Below are positions 1 through 7,541 of a stretch of DNA of 64,000 nucleotides, in pieces. The position numbers and the translations under genes were made by a program. Location of the stretch: positions 1,798,001-1,862,000 of the forward strand of contig NZ_WWGH01000002.1 in NCBI RefSeq assembly GCF_009865135.1. The letters run 5' to 3'. This DNA comes from Streptomyces sp. SID8374 (lineage in GTDB: Bacteria > Actinomycetota > Actinomycetes > Streptomycetales > Streptomycetaceae). The notes under the pieces were generated by a model. That model ran no database searches, was not told where the DNA came from, and saw only the letters and a list, made by a program, of their open reading frames with translations. The first letter of the stretch is position 1. Every line of letters starts with the position of its first letter.

Positions 1-424
1 CCACTCCGCACCGGCCGCCTTCGTTCCCGAGCGGGTCGACCGGCCCACGCCACCCGCCGCCCGCCCCGAACTGCCCAAGCGGGCCAACCAGGAGAGCCTC
101 GTCCCGCAGTTGCGGGAGGCCCCCGCCCCCCGGGTCGAGGACGAGCACGCCCTGCACGACCCGGGCCTCATGGCCGCCTTCCGGCGCGGTGTCGACCTCG
201 CTGAGGCGCAGACCGCACAGGAGGAAGGGACCGGCACCGGATACGGCGATGCCATCGGTGCGCCGACCGCACTCGACGCCCCCCTGGAGACCCTCGCCCC
301 CCTCCCCGTACGCGGAACAGGCGAAGCGCCCACGCCCGCCGGCCGCCCGCAGACCGGGCACGACACCTTCCTGCCGGGCCACGCCGTGCCGGAACCCCGT
401 AAAGACACGACCTTCAAGGAGTAG
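1..424 (+). CDS. cvnA: Conservon sensor histidine kinase, C-terminal end (partial)
   Basis: An open frame enters from the left edge (codons start at base 2) and ends at TAG 422-424. Only about 140 residues of the tail are present: a segment reading LPKRANQESLVPQL, as seen after the ATPase domain of nitrate-sensor-like conservon kinases, then a Pro/Ala/Gly-rich tail. The catalytic and sensor domains lie outside the window. It is followed 5 bp later by a roadblock gene, then DUF742 and a small GTPase, the invariant conservon order, which is the main ground for the call. CvnA is thought to be a membrane kinase-like receptor that assembles with CvnB, C and D. Identity is inferred mostly from context. 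Confidence 0.8.
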   Translation, partial: HSAPAAFVPERVDRPTPPAARPELPKRANQESLVPQLREAPAPRVEDEHALHDPGLMAAFRRGVDLAEAQTAQEEGTGTGYGDAIGAPTALDAPLETLAPLPVRGTGEAPTPAGRPQTGHDTFLPGHAVPEPRKDTTFKE

Positions 425-429
425 ACACG

Positions 430-864
430 ATGCCGAGCGACATGCAGGCCGGTCAGGTCTCGGACCTGGACTGGCTGCTGAGCGGACTGGTCCAACGCGT
501 GCCCTACACGCGCAGCGCGGTGCTCCTCTCCGCCGACGGACTGGTGAAATCCGTCCACGGCATGGACCCCGACAGCGCCGACCACATGGCCGCCCTGGCC
601 GCCGGGCTGTACTCCCTGGGCCGCAGCGCCGGTGCCCGCTTCGGGGACAACGGCGACGTCCGGCAGGTGGTCGTCGAACTCGACTCCACGCTCCTGTTCG
701 TCTCCACCGCCGGATCCGGCACCTGTCTCGCCGTCCTCGCCGGACGCGAGGCGGACGCCGCGGTGCTCGGCTACGAGATGGCGATGCTGGTCAAGAGTGT
801 CCGTCCCTATCTGATGACCCCGCTGCGGCAGCCGGCCGGGGCGCCGTTCACCCCGGGGCTGTGA
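430..864 (+). CDS. cvnB: Roadblock/LC7 domain protein of the conservon
   Basis: 144 residues, a single roadblock/LC7 domain (MglB-like fold) filling almost the whole protein, with the family hallmarks LLSADGL (about 33-39) and VVVELDSTLLFVS (about 78-90). AAGGAG ends 8 bp before the ATG. Proteins of this family act as regulators of the small GTPase encoded two genes downstream and form part of a membrane-associated heterocomplex with CvnA. The gene ends in a 4-bp GTGA overlap with the next one, so translation is coupled. The assignment is firm because family, size and order all match other Streptomyces conservons. Confidence 0.93.
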   Translation: MPSDMQAGQVSDLDWLLSGLVQRVPYTRSAVLLSADGLVKSVHGMDPDSADHMAALAAGLYSLGRSAGARFGDNGDVRQVVVELDSTLLFVSTAGSGTCLAVLAGREADAAVLGYEMAMLVKSVRPYLMTPLRQPAGAPFTPGL

Positions 865-1238
865 GGATGCCGGCCCCGCAGGACGGGCCCCTGCTCGACG
901 ACGCGGCCGGCCGGCTGATCCGCCCGTACACCGTCAGCAACGGCCGCACCCGGCCGTCCACCGGATTCGACCTGCTCTCCCTGGTCATGGCCACGGGCAT
1001 CGAACCCGACATCCACCTCGGCCCCGAACACACCGTGGCGCTCGGACTGTGCGAGGGCCCCATGTCCGTCGCCGAGATCGCCGCACACCTCCGGCTGCCC
1101 GCGGTCGTCACCAAGGTCCTCCTCTCCGACCTGGTCGACTGCGGAGCGGTCACCGCGCACGCCCCCGCTTTCCATGACACACCCACCGACCGATCCCTGC
1201 TGGAGGCAGTGCTCGATGGTTTACGACGACAGCTCTGA
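861..1238 (+). CDS. cvnC: DUF742 protein of the conservon
   Basis: About 125 residues from a GTG that overlaps the cvnB stop (GTGA). An in-frame ATG two codons later (867) is an equally possible start, as neither has a strong ribosome site. The protein shows the DUF742 pattern: LIRPYTVSNGRTRP near the N-terminus, then a winged-helix-like region (MSVAEIAAHLRLPAVVTKVL) and a final LLEAVLDGLRRQL helix. DUF742 members are the third component of conservons; their biochemical role is not settled. The 3' end overlaps the GTPase gene by 23 bp. Confidence 0.9.
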   Translation: MRMPAPQDGPLLDDAAGRLIRPYTVSNGRTRPSTGFDLLSLVMATGIEPDIHLGPEHTVALGLCEGPMSVAEIAAHLRLPAVVTKVLLSDLVDCGAVTAHAPAFHDTPTDRSLLEAVLDGLRRQL

Positions 1239-1839
1239 CCGCACCGGAACCACCGAGTTCTTCCCCGTGGCCCTCAAGGTCCTGGTCGCGGGCGGATTCG
1301 GCGTCGGCAAGACGACCTTCGTCGGTGCGGTCAGCGAGATCGCCCCGCTGAGTACGGAGGAGCTGCTGACCCAGGTCAGCGTGGGGACCGACAACCTGGA
1401 CGGCGTCGAGTCCAAGACGGCCACCACCGTCGCCATGGACTTCGGCCGCATCACCCTCTCCGAACAGCACGTCCTGTATCTGTTCGGCACGCCGGGCCAG
1501 GAGCGGTTCTGGTTCATGTGGGACGAACTCTCCCAGGGCGCGCTCGGCGCCGTGGTGCTCGCCGACACCCGGCGGCTGGCGGAGTGCTTCGCCGCCGTGG
1601 ACTTCTTCGAGCGGCGCGGCATCGGATTCATCGTCGCCGTCAACGAGTTCGACGGCGCCTACCGCTACGAGCCCGACGAGGTGCGCTCCGCACTCGACCT
1701 CGGGCCCGAGGTGCCCGTCGTCCTGTGCGACGCGCGGATCGCCAGCTCCGGTACGGGAGCGCTGGTCACCCTCGTACAGCATCTGATCAACGCCACCTCC
1801 GCGCCCGCTCCGCTCCAGGCCTTCGGGGCCCACCAGTGA
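1216..1839 (+). CDS. cvnD: Conservon small GTPase (ATP/GTP-binding protein)
   Basis: 207 residues. The P-loop is GGFGVGKTTF near residue 22, switch-II-like FGTPGQERFWFMW lies near residue 94, and the base-specificity motif is the variant NEFD instead of NKxD, as in the MglA-like CvnD group. An earlier in-frame ATG at 1174 exists, but GGAGG at 1202-1206 sits 9 bp before the ATG at 1216, which I prefer. CvnD is the GTPase of the conservon complex, switched by its roadblock partner CvnB. The 3' end overlaps the next gene through GTGA. Confidence 0.92.
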   Translation: MVYDDSSDRTGTTEFFPVALKVLVAGGFGVGKTTFVGAVSEIAPLSTEELLTQVSVGTDNLDGVESKTATTVAMDFGRITLSEQHVLYLFGTPGQERFWFMWDELSQGALGAVVLADTRRLAECFAAVDFFERRGIGFIVAVNEFDGAYRYEPDEVRSALDLGPEVPVVLCDARIASSGTGALVTLVQHLINATSAPAPLQAFGAHQ

Positions 1840-2420
1840 CGTCCTTCGCCACCGGCCGGATGCTGCTCACCCCCGCCGACCGGGACGGCCCGGCCCGCGC
1901 GGAGCGGCTGCGGAGGCTGGATCTCGGTGAACGGGCCGACGCCTCGTTCGACAGCTTCGACGCCTTCGCCGACAAGGTGGCCGAAGTGACCGCATCGCCC
2001 TTCTCGATGGTCAACTTCATCGACGAGAACCGGCAGTTCTTCGCGGGGCTGCACACCCCGGCGGGCAACCGGGGCGGGCAGGAGCTCGGTGCGGTCGCGG
2101 CGGGCAGCAGTCGCAGCGCCCGCTACATGGCCCGGGACCACGGCTACTGCCCGCACGTCGTCGTGCGGCGCAAGGCGCTCGTCCTGGACGACGTCTGCGA
2201 CTACCCCCGGTTCGCCGGAAATCCGGTCGTCGACGACATAGGCGTGCGCTCCTACCTCGGAGCCCCGCTCATCGACCGCACGGGCATCGCGCTGGGGACG
2301 GTCTGCGCCGTCGACACCGTGCCGCGCCCCTGGGGCCGGGCCGGCCTGGACACCATCAAGTCCCTCGCCCAGGAGCTCGTCCAGCAGATCGACCACCGGG
2401 AGGGCTACCGTCACCCCTGA
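1836..2420 (+). CDS. GAF-domain protein, fifth gene of the conservon
   Basis: 194 residues starting at a GTG that overlaps the cvnD stop. A single GAF domain covers about 25-190: FDAFADKVAEVTASPFSMVN, then INF/DENRQFFAGL-type residues, YMARDHGYCPHVV and YLGAPLIDRTGIALGTVCAVD. The GHGYC/YLGAPL pattern resembles GAF sensors of redox or light-type input, but no chromophore or haem ligand can be assigned with confidence. Some conservons carry a cytochrome P450 at this place; here a GAF protein takes it, so it is probably the input or output partner of the Cvn complex (inference). It ends 18 bp from the convergent LacI gene. Confidence 0.88.
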   Translation: MTSFATGRMLLTPADRDGPARAERLRRLDLGERADASFDSFDAFADKVAEVTASPFSMVNFIDENRQFFAGLHTPAGNRGGQELGAVAAGSSRSARYMARDHGYCPHVVVRRKALVLDDVCDYPRFAGNPVVDDIGVRSYLGAPLIDRTGIALGTVCAVDTVPRPWGRAGLDTIKSLAQELVQQIDHREGYRHP

Positions 2421-2438
2421 GCGCCGAGAGCGGCCGCC

Positions 2439-3521
2439 TCAACTCCCGGGCGGAGCAGCCGTACTGCCCCGCAGCACCACCTCCCCGTCGATCCGCACCA
2501 CCCGCGACCTCCCCGCCCCCGACGGTGTGCGCAGGGCCAGCGCCATCACGCGCTCGCCCATCTCGGTGAGCGGCAGCGCCACCGTGGTCAGCGGCGGCGA
2601 CAACTCCCGTACGACGGGGATGTCGTCGAACCCCGCCAGCGACATGTCCTCCGGCACCCGCACCCCCGCCTCGCGCAGCGCGGCCAGCGCCCCGACCGCC
2701 ATCACATCGGTCACCGCGAAGACACAGGTGGGCCGGGGGCCGCCGGACGCCAGTAACCGCTGCGCCGCCAGATGACCGCCCTCCCGGGTGAACGCCCCCC
2801 GCACCACCCGGTCGAGGACGATGCCCGCCCCGGCGAGACCCTCACGGAATCCGGCCAACCGGTCGGCCACCGTGGTCAGTTCGGGCGGCCCGGTCAGCAC
2901 GGCGAACTCCCGGTGCCCGAGCGCCACCAAGGCCTTCGCCAGCTCCGCCGCCCCGGCCCGGTTCTCCGGCTGCACGGTGTCCACCCGCAGCGACCGGTGC
3001 CGGCTGACCACCGCGACCCGGCCGCCGGCGCGCACGTACGGGTCCAGCTCCGCGTCCATCGCCCGCTCCCAGGCCCGGTCCTGGAACCCGGAGCCGATCA
3101 GCAGGATGGCCCGCGCCCGCTGGGCCCGCAGCATCGAGACGTACGCGATCTCCCGGGCCGGCTCACGGAAGGTGGAGGCGAGCATCACCAGCAGGTCCTG
3201 TTCCGCCGCCGCCCGCATCACCCCGCTGGCGATGCCCGCGAAGTAGGGGTCGCTGACGTCGTGGCAGATCAGCCCCACCGTACGGTTGCCCTCGGAGCTG
3301 GCGAGGGCCTGGGCATGGGCGTTGGGGATGTAGCCGAGGAGATCGGCCGCGGCGTGGACCCGGCTGCGCAGATCGTCGCGGACCCGGGTGGTGCCGTTCA
3401 GCGCCCGGGACGCGGTGGCCAGGGAGACGCCCGCCTCGCGGGCCACGGCGTCGAGGGTCACATGGGGGGCCGGGACGCGGCGACGCGTATCGGGGTGGAG
3501 AGGTGTTTCCCGTTCACTCAA
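2439..3521 (-). CDS. LacI-family transcriptional repressor (contains a TTA codon)
   Basis: 360 residues with an N-terminal LacI HTH (VTLDAVAREAGVSLATASRALNG, about 21-43) and hinge, then a periplasmic-binding-like effector domain (VGLICHDVSDPYFAGIASGV; AVLTGPPEL; ADRLAGFREGL; VPEDMSLAGFDDIP). It is divergent from an ABC transporter operon, with a perfect 18-bp dyad between them. The same core recurs in front of the ThuA/PQQ exoprotein gene 10 kb away, so it probably represses both. Codon 256 is TTA (bases 2754-2756), rare in Streptomyces and read by bldA tRNA, which implies developmental timing. The effector is unknown; a sugar is usual for the family. Confidence 0.92.
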   Translation of the reverse strand: MSERETPLHPDTRRRVPAPHVTLDAVAREAGVSLATASRALNGTTRVRDDLRSRVHAAADLLGYIPNAHAQALASSEGNRTVGLICHDVSDPYFAGIASGVMRAAAEQDLLVMLASTFREPAREIAYVSMLRAQRARAILLIGSGFQDRAWERAMDAELDPYVRAGGRVAVVSRHRSLRVDTVQPENRAGAAELAKALVALGHREFAVLTGPPELTTVADRLAGFREGLAGAGIVLDRVVRGAFTREGGHLAAQRLLASGGPRPTCVFAVTDVMAVGALAALREAGVRVPEDMSLAGFDDIPVVRELSPPLTTVALPLTEMGERVMALALRTPSGAGRSRVVRIDGEVVLRGSTAAPPGS

Positions 3522-3616
3522 CTCGACCCCCAGGGGTGCGGTGGTGGCAGGGCCCCGAAACTTCGGGACGACCTATTGACCGTGTGCGCGAACAGTCATT
3601 AGCGTGGCGGCACCTT

Positions 3617-3647
3617 ATCAGAAAGCGCTTTCTGAAAGCGCCTTCAG
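3617..3647. promoter_or_regulatory. LacI-type operator (perfect 18-bp palindrome) with an overlapping imperfect copy
   Basis: TCAGAAAGCGCTTTCTGA at 3617-3634 is a perfect palindrome with the central CG step typical of LacI operators. CTGAAAGCGCCTTCAG (3632 region to 3646) overlaps it as a second, imperfect site. It lies between the divergent LacI gene and the ABC permease gene, and its 14-bp core is repeated exactly at 13000-13013. Confidence 0.8.
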
Positions 3648-3726
3648 CTAGCCGCCGCCAGGATCCGCCTGGATCACAGAATCGCACAGCTCGTCACAAC
3701 TGCCCCCGGAGTCCAGGGAGTTCACC

Positions 3727-4590
3727 GTGAGTGAGAGCGCGTTGGCCAAGAGGCCCGCAGAGCCGGCGGGGGTCGCCCGCCGGGCCGGCCCCACGGCGGG
3801 GGAGCGGCTGGCCCGGGCCGCGGAACAGAGCTGGCGGCCCGTGGCGCTGCTGCTGGCCTGCTTCGCGCTCTGGTGGGTGATCGCGGCGGCCGAGCTGGTG
3901 GAGCCGTATCTCGTACCGTCGCCCGGCGCGACCCTCGACGTCCTTACGGGCAAGGCGGGTTACCTCTGGGAGCACAGCTGGGTGACGACGTACGAGACGC
4001 TCCTCGGCTTCGTCATCGCGGTCGCCGTCGGGGTGTTCGCGGCGGTGGTGATGGTGTACTCCTCCACCGTGGAGCGCACGCTCTACCCCATCCTCCTCTT
4101 CGCCCAGGTGGTGCCGAAGATCGCCATCGCCCCGCTCTTCGTGGTGTGGCTCGGCTTCGGCATCGCGCCCAAGATCCTCATCGCCGTCCTCATCGCCTTC
4201 TTCCCGGTGGTGATCTCGATGGTCACCGGGCTCAAGGCCGTCGACCCGGAGATGCTCCAACTCTCCGCCACGATGGGCGCGAAGCCCTGGCAGACCTTCC
4301 TGAAGATCCGCTTCCCGGCCTCGCTCCCGCACCTGTTCTCGGGCCTCAAGGTCGCCGTCACCCTCGCCGTGACCGGTGCCGTGGTGGGCGAGTTCGTCGG
4401 GGCGAACGAAGGCCTGGGCTTCGTCATCCTCCAGGCCAACGGCAACCTCGACACCCCGATGCTCTTCGCCGGACTGCTGGTGATGTCGCTGATCGGCGTC
4501 GTGCTCTTCGTCGTCGTCGAGATCGCCGAGAAGCTGCTGCTGCCGTGGCACGCCAGCCGCCGGGAGACCTCGGCGACCACCACGTACTGA
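3727..4590 (+). CDS. ABC transporter permease, SsuC/ThiX (BPD_transp_1) type
   Basis: 287 residues, GTG start preceded by GGGAG 7 bp upstream. The family's six membrane spans are visible, from LLLACFALWWVIAAAELV to LLVMSLIGVVLFVVVEI. The cytoplasmic EAA-like loop (MLQLSATMGAKPWQTFLKIRFP, about residues 176-197) binds the ATPase. It is the first gene of a permease, binding protein, ATPase operon of the nitrate/sulfonate/hydroxymethylpyrimidine type. The LacI operator lies in its leader. The substrate cannot be named: the binding protein belongs to the NMT1/THI5 group, but no TPP riboswitch is visible in the leader. Confidence 0.92.
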   Translation: MSESALAKRPAEPAGVARRAGPTAGERLARAAEQSWRPVALLLACFALWWVIAAAELVEPYLVPSPGATLDVLTGKAGYLWEHSWVTTYETLLGFVIAVAVGVFAAVVMVYSSTVERTLYPILLFAQVVPKIAIAPLFVVWLGFGIAPKILIAVLIAFFPVVISMVTGLKAVDPEMLQLSATMGAKPWQTFLKIRFPASLPHLFSGLKVAVTLAVTGAVVGEFVGANEGLGFVILQANGNLDTPMLFAGLLVMSLIGVVLFVVVEIAEKLLLPWHASRRETSATTTY

Positions 4591-4638
4591 CCGCTCACGT
4601 CGCCCCACGTACCGACCCGTTGCGAGAAGGGCAAGCCC

Positions 4639-5658
4639 ATGCACGCGCGCAGACTCCTGATCGGTGCCGTACCCCTCGTCCTGGTGGCGACCGCCTGCGG
4701 CGGCAACGATGCGTCGACCACCACCAGCGACTCCGGAAAGAAGCTGGACCGGGTCACGCTGACGCTCAACTGGTATCCGTACGGCGAACACGCCCCGTTC
4801 TACTACGGAAAGCAGCAGAAGATCTTCGAGAAGCACGGCATCGACCTGGACGTCCGGGCGGGCCAGGGCTCGCAGAAGACCGTCCAGGCGACCGCCGCCG
4901 GGCAGACCGACTTCGGCTGGGCGGACACCCCGGCGCTGCTCGCGGGGGTGGACCAGGGCGTCAAGGTCAAGAGCCTCGGTGTCTTCCTCCAGACCACGCC
5001 CGCCTCCGTGCAGTCCTTCGACGCGAAGGGCATCGACGCGCCCGGCGACCTCAAGGGCCGCACGATCGCCGGGACCGCCGGGGACGCGCTCTCCAAGACC
5101 TTCCCGATCTTCCTGAAGAAGAACGGCATCGGCGAGTCCGACGTCAAGGTCCAGAACACCGACCCGGCGGGCAAGATCGCCGCCGTGATCTCCGGGAAGA
5201 CCGACGGGCTGCTCGGTTACGCCAGTGACCAGGGGCCCACCATGCAGGACAAGGCCAAGAAGCCGGTCTCGTACCTCCGGTTCTCCGAACACGGCCTGAA
5301 CTTCTACTCCAACGGGCTCCTCGCCGGGCAGAAGATCCTCACCGCCAAGCCGGAGCTGGCCGAGCGCATGGTGCGGGCGGTCAGCGAGGCGTGGGCGGCA
5401 GCGGCGAAGGAGCCGGGGCCGGCGATCGAGGCGATGGAGGGCGCGTCCGAACAACTGCCGCCGAAGACCGTCCTGTCGGAGCAGTTCGCCACGACGCTCA
5501 CCCTGCTGCACACGGAGGCCACCGAGGGCAAGGCACCCGGCGTCAACACCGAGGCCGACTGGCAGCAGACGATCGATGTGTTCGCCGAGGCGGGCATGGT
5601 GGCCTCGCCGAAGGCCGTGGCCGACTACTGGGACACGAAGACGGCGTTGAAGGGATGA
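4639..5658 (+). CDS. ABC transporter substrate-binding lipoprotein, NMT1/THI5-like
   Basis: 339 residues with a lipoprotein signal: a basic start, a hydrophobic stretch and the lipobox LVATAC, so Cys20 or so is lipidated and the protein sits outside the membrane. The body is an NMT1/THI5-like periplasmic-binding fold with the signature LNWYPYGEHAPFYYGKQQ (about 38-55) followed by KHGIDLDV, typical of pyrimidine-precursor and nitrate/sulfonate binders. AGAAGGG precedes the ATG. It delivers the solute to the permease encoded upstream. Under LacI control a sugar-type binding protein would be expected, so this pairing is unusual. The true ligand is unknown. Confidence 0.9.
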   Translation: MHARRLLIGAVPLVLVATACGGNDASTTTSDSGKKLDRVTLTLNWYPYGEHAPFYYGKQQKIFEKHGIDLDVRAGQGSQKTVQATAAGQTDFGWADTPALLAGVDQGVKVKSLGVFLQTTPASVQSFDAKGIDAPGDLKGRTIAGTAGDALSKTFPIFLKKNGIGESDVKVQNTDPAGKIAAVISGKTDGLLGYASDQGPTMQDKAKKPVSYLRFSEHGLNFYSNGLLAGQKILTAKPELAERMVRAVSEAWAAAAKEPGPAIEAMEGASEQLPPKTVLSEQFATTLTLLHTEATEGKAPGVNTEADWQQTIDVFAEAGMVASPKAVADYWDTKTALKG

Positions 5659-6485
5659 CGGCGATGTCGAAGGAGCAGACGACCACAGTGCCCTTGCCGT
5701 CCAAGGGTGTTGGTGCTGCGGCGGTCCAACTGGCTGACGTGGCCGTCCGGTTCCGCAGCAAGAAGCGCGATGTCACGGCGCTCAGCGAGGTCTCGCTGGA
5801 TGTGGCGCCGGGCGAGTTCGTCGCCATCGTCGGCCCGTCGGGGTGCGGCAAGTCCACGCTGCTGAAGCTGGTCGCCGGGCTGCTCACGGCCTCCTCGGGC
5901 GAGGTCCTGCTCGGTGGCGAGCGGGTCGACGGGCCGCGCCACGACATCGGTTACGTCTTCCAGCGCGCGGCCCTGCTGGAGTGGCGCTCCGCGCTGCGCA
6001 ACATCCTGCTCCAGGCCGAGATCCGCCGGATGCCGGCGGCACAAGCGCGCGGACGTGCCGACGAGCTGATCCGGATGACGGGGCTGACCGGGTTCGAGGA
6101 CGCCTACCCGCACGAGCTCTCCGGCGGGATGCAGCAACGGGTCGCGCTCTGCCGGGCGTTGCTCCACGAACCGCCCGTCCTGCTGATGGACGAGCCGTTC
6201 GGCGCGCTGGACGCCCTGACCCGCGAGCAGATGAACACCGAGCTGAACCGGATCTGGCGGTCCACCGGCACCACGGTGCTGCTGGTCACCCACTCGATCT
6301 CGGAGGCCGTCTATCTGGCCGACCGGGTGGTGGTGATGAGCCCGCGTCCCGGCACCATCACGGAGATCATCGAGGTGGGGCTGCCCGCCGAGCGCGACTA
6401 CAGCGAGACGCTGGGCCGCCCGGAGTTCCGCGCGGCCGCGGCCCACATCCGGGACCTGCTGGGGGCGGTGTCGGCGCAGGACTGA
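5655..6485 (+). CDS. ABC transporter ATP-binding protein
   Basis: About 276 residues. Walker A GPSGCGKST, Q-loop YVFQRAALLEWRSALRNI, signature LSGGMQQRVAL, Walker B VLLMDEPFGALD and the H-loop VTHSISEAVYL are all intact, and the protein matches the nitrate/sulfonate/taurine importer ATPases. The ATG overlaps the stop of the binding-protein gene (ATGA). A second ATG three codons on (5664) has AGGG 9 bp upstream and may be the real start. It energises the importer and is the last gene of the operon, followed by a repeat-rich intergenic stretch. Confidence 0.93.
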   Translation: MTAMSKEQTTTVPLPSKGVGAAAVQLADVAVRFRSKKRDVTALSEVSLDVAPGEFVAIVGPSGCGKSTLLKLVAGLLTASSGEVLLGGERVDGPRHDIGYVFQRAALLEWRSALRNILLQAEIRRMPAAQARGRADELIRMTGLTGFEDAYPHELSGGMQQRVALCRALLHEPPVLLMDEPFGALDALTREQMNTELNRIWRSTGTTVLLVTHSISEAVYLADRVVVMSPRPGTITEIIEVGLPAERDYSETLGRPEFRAAAAHIRDLLGAVSAQD

Positions 6486-6508
6486 GGGGCGGGGTGCGCT
6501 TGCCGGAT

Positions 6509-6640
6509 GAGGCGCACAGGGGGCGGGCCCATGGTGTGAGGCGCACAGGGGCGCGCCCATCGGAGGCGTACGGGCGCGCTCATCGACGAGGCGTACGGGG
6601 GCGGGCCCATCGTTGAGGCGTACGGCGGGCGCCCGCCCCT
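6509..6640. repeat. Five imperfect tandem repeats between convergent genes
   Basis: Five copies beginning GAGGCGYAC (starts at 6509, 6538, 6563, 6588, 6615; spacing 25-29 bp), most continuing into a G-rich run and GGGCCCATCG. The last copy ends in the 14-bp palindrome GGCGGGCGCCCGCC (6624-6637) just before the TetR stop. The array fills the gap between the ABC ATPase and the convergent TetR gene and may act as a transcription barrier; no coding sense is apparent. Confidence 0.7.
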
Positions 6641-6643
6641 CCC

Positions 6644-7381
6644 TCACTCCAGCCCGAACGCGTCCGCCAGCATCTCCATGTGGGCGCCCAGCAGCGTGCC
6701 GCCCCGGTGCGCCATCCCGGCGAACTGACCGGCCACCTCCAGGCTCACCGAGCCGTGCAGCTGGGTCCAGGCCAGCACCGCGCCCGCCAGCGCCGAGGCC
6801 GCGCGGGGCTCCCCGGCCGGAGCGCCCGCCGCCTCCGGTGCGTACCGGGCCACCCACGCCCCCACCGTGCCGTCCGCCGCGAGCCAGGCGGTCATCTCGT
6901 CCACCGTGGACGCCACCGCGGGTCCGGGGTTCCCGGTGGCGAAGAGCGGCAGGAACGGGCCCAGCACCGCGCGGGCCCGCTCCAATGTGTCGGCCGGGGC
7001 CACATAGCCGGGCACGGGGGCGCCCTGGATCAGCAGATAGCGGTGGGGCTCGGCGATCGCCCAGGCGCGGTACGCCTCGGCCAGGTCGTGCAGCCGACCG
7101 CGTACGCCCCGAGAGCCCTTGGCCGAGCGGACCGCGGCCCGGGCCATCGCGGCCGCCGCATCGTCGTACGCGTCCCTGATCAGGGCGTTGAGCAGATCGT
7201 CGCGGCTGGTGAAGTAGCGGTAGAGGGCGGGGCCGGAGAGGCCCATCTCCTTGGCGATCCGCGTCAGCGCGAGGGCGGTGCCGCCGCCTTCGGCGAGCTG
7301 CCGCAGCGCCACGTCCTTGATCTCCGCGCGGGTCTGCTCCCGGTACCGGGCGCGCGGCCCCTGCTGGGCCCGGTCCATCAC
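6644..7381 (-). CDS. TetR-family regulator
   Basis: 245 residues. The N-terminal HTH is typical (EIKDVALRQLAEGGGTALALTRIAKEMGLSGPALYRYFTSRDDLL, in two blocks about 20-64). The C-terminal part, including YRAWAIAEPHRYLLIQGAPVPGY, matches the TetR_C group common in Streptomyces. It is divergent from an NAD-dependent epimerase-like gene, with two spaced GTTA-N7-TAAC dyads between them, so it probably represses itself and that gene. The ligand is unknown. Confidence 0.92.
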   Translation of the reverse strand: MMDRAQQGPRARYREQTRAEIKDVALRQLAEGGGTALALTRIAKEMGLSGPALYRYFTSRDDLLNALIRDAYDDAAAAMARAAVRSAKGSRGVRGRLHDLAEAYRAWAIAEPHRYLLIQGAPVPGYVAPADTLERARAVLGPFLPLFATGNPGPAVASTVDEMTAWLAADGTVGAWVARYAPEAAGAPAGEPRAASALAGAVLAWTQLHGSVSLEVAGQFAGMAHRGGTLLGAHMEMLADAFGLE

Positions 7382-7411
7382 GGTCCCCTCTCGCCGGCCG
7401 AGCTCGCTTCC

Positions 7412-7470
7412 GTTACAGAGTCTAACAAGCGCTATTGCGATGAGCTATCGCGAGAGTTATGGTCTCTAAC
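7412..7470. promoter_or_regulatory. Candidate TetR operators: two GTTA-N7-TAAC dyads
   Basis: GTTACAGAGTCTAAC (7412-7426) and GTTATGGTCTCTAAC (7456-7470) share 4-bp arms and a 7-bp spacer and are 44 bp apart, about four helical turns. Between them lie two related words, GCTATTGCGA (7431) and GCTATCGCGA (7444). The block sits between divergent TetR and epimerase genes. It is inferred as a regulator target from position and symmetry. Confidence 0.55.
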
Positions 7471-7541
7471 AGAAGTGACGAACTGTTCTGGCGGTGTGCT
7501 GGCAGCGCTGCCCGGGCGGACCCATCCCGAAGGGGCACACC

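Noticed and set aside
3648..3726. TPP riboswitch before the NMT1-type ABC operon
   Set aside because: The leader is under 80 nt after the operator and lacks the conserved CUGAGA and related helices.
3694..5511. Long open frame antisense to the ABC operon
   Set aside because: It is a shadow of high-GC coding sequence: its composition is extreme in Arg/Gly/Leu, it has no recognisable domain, and the sense genes have full families and ribosome sites. The same applies to other long antisense frames, such as those opposite ureC, lutB, the LAL gene and MMPL.
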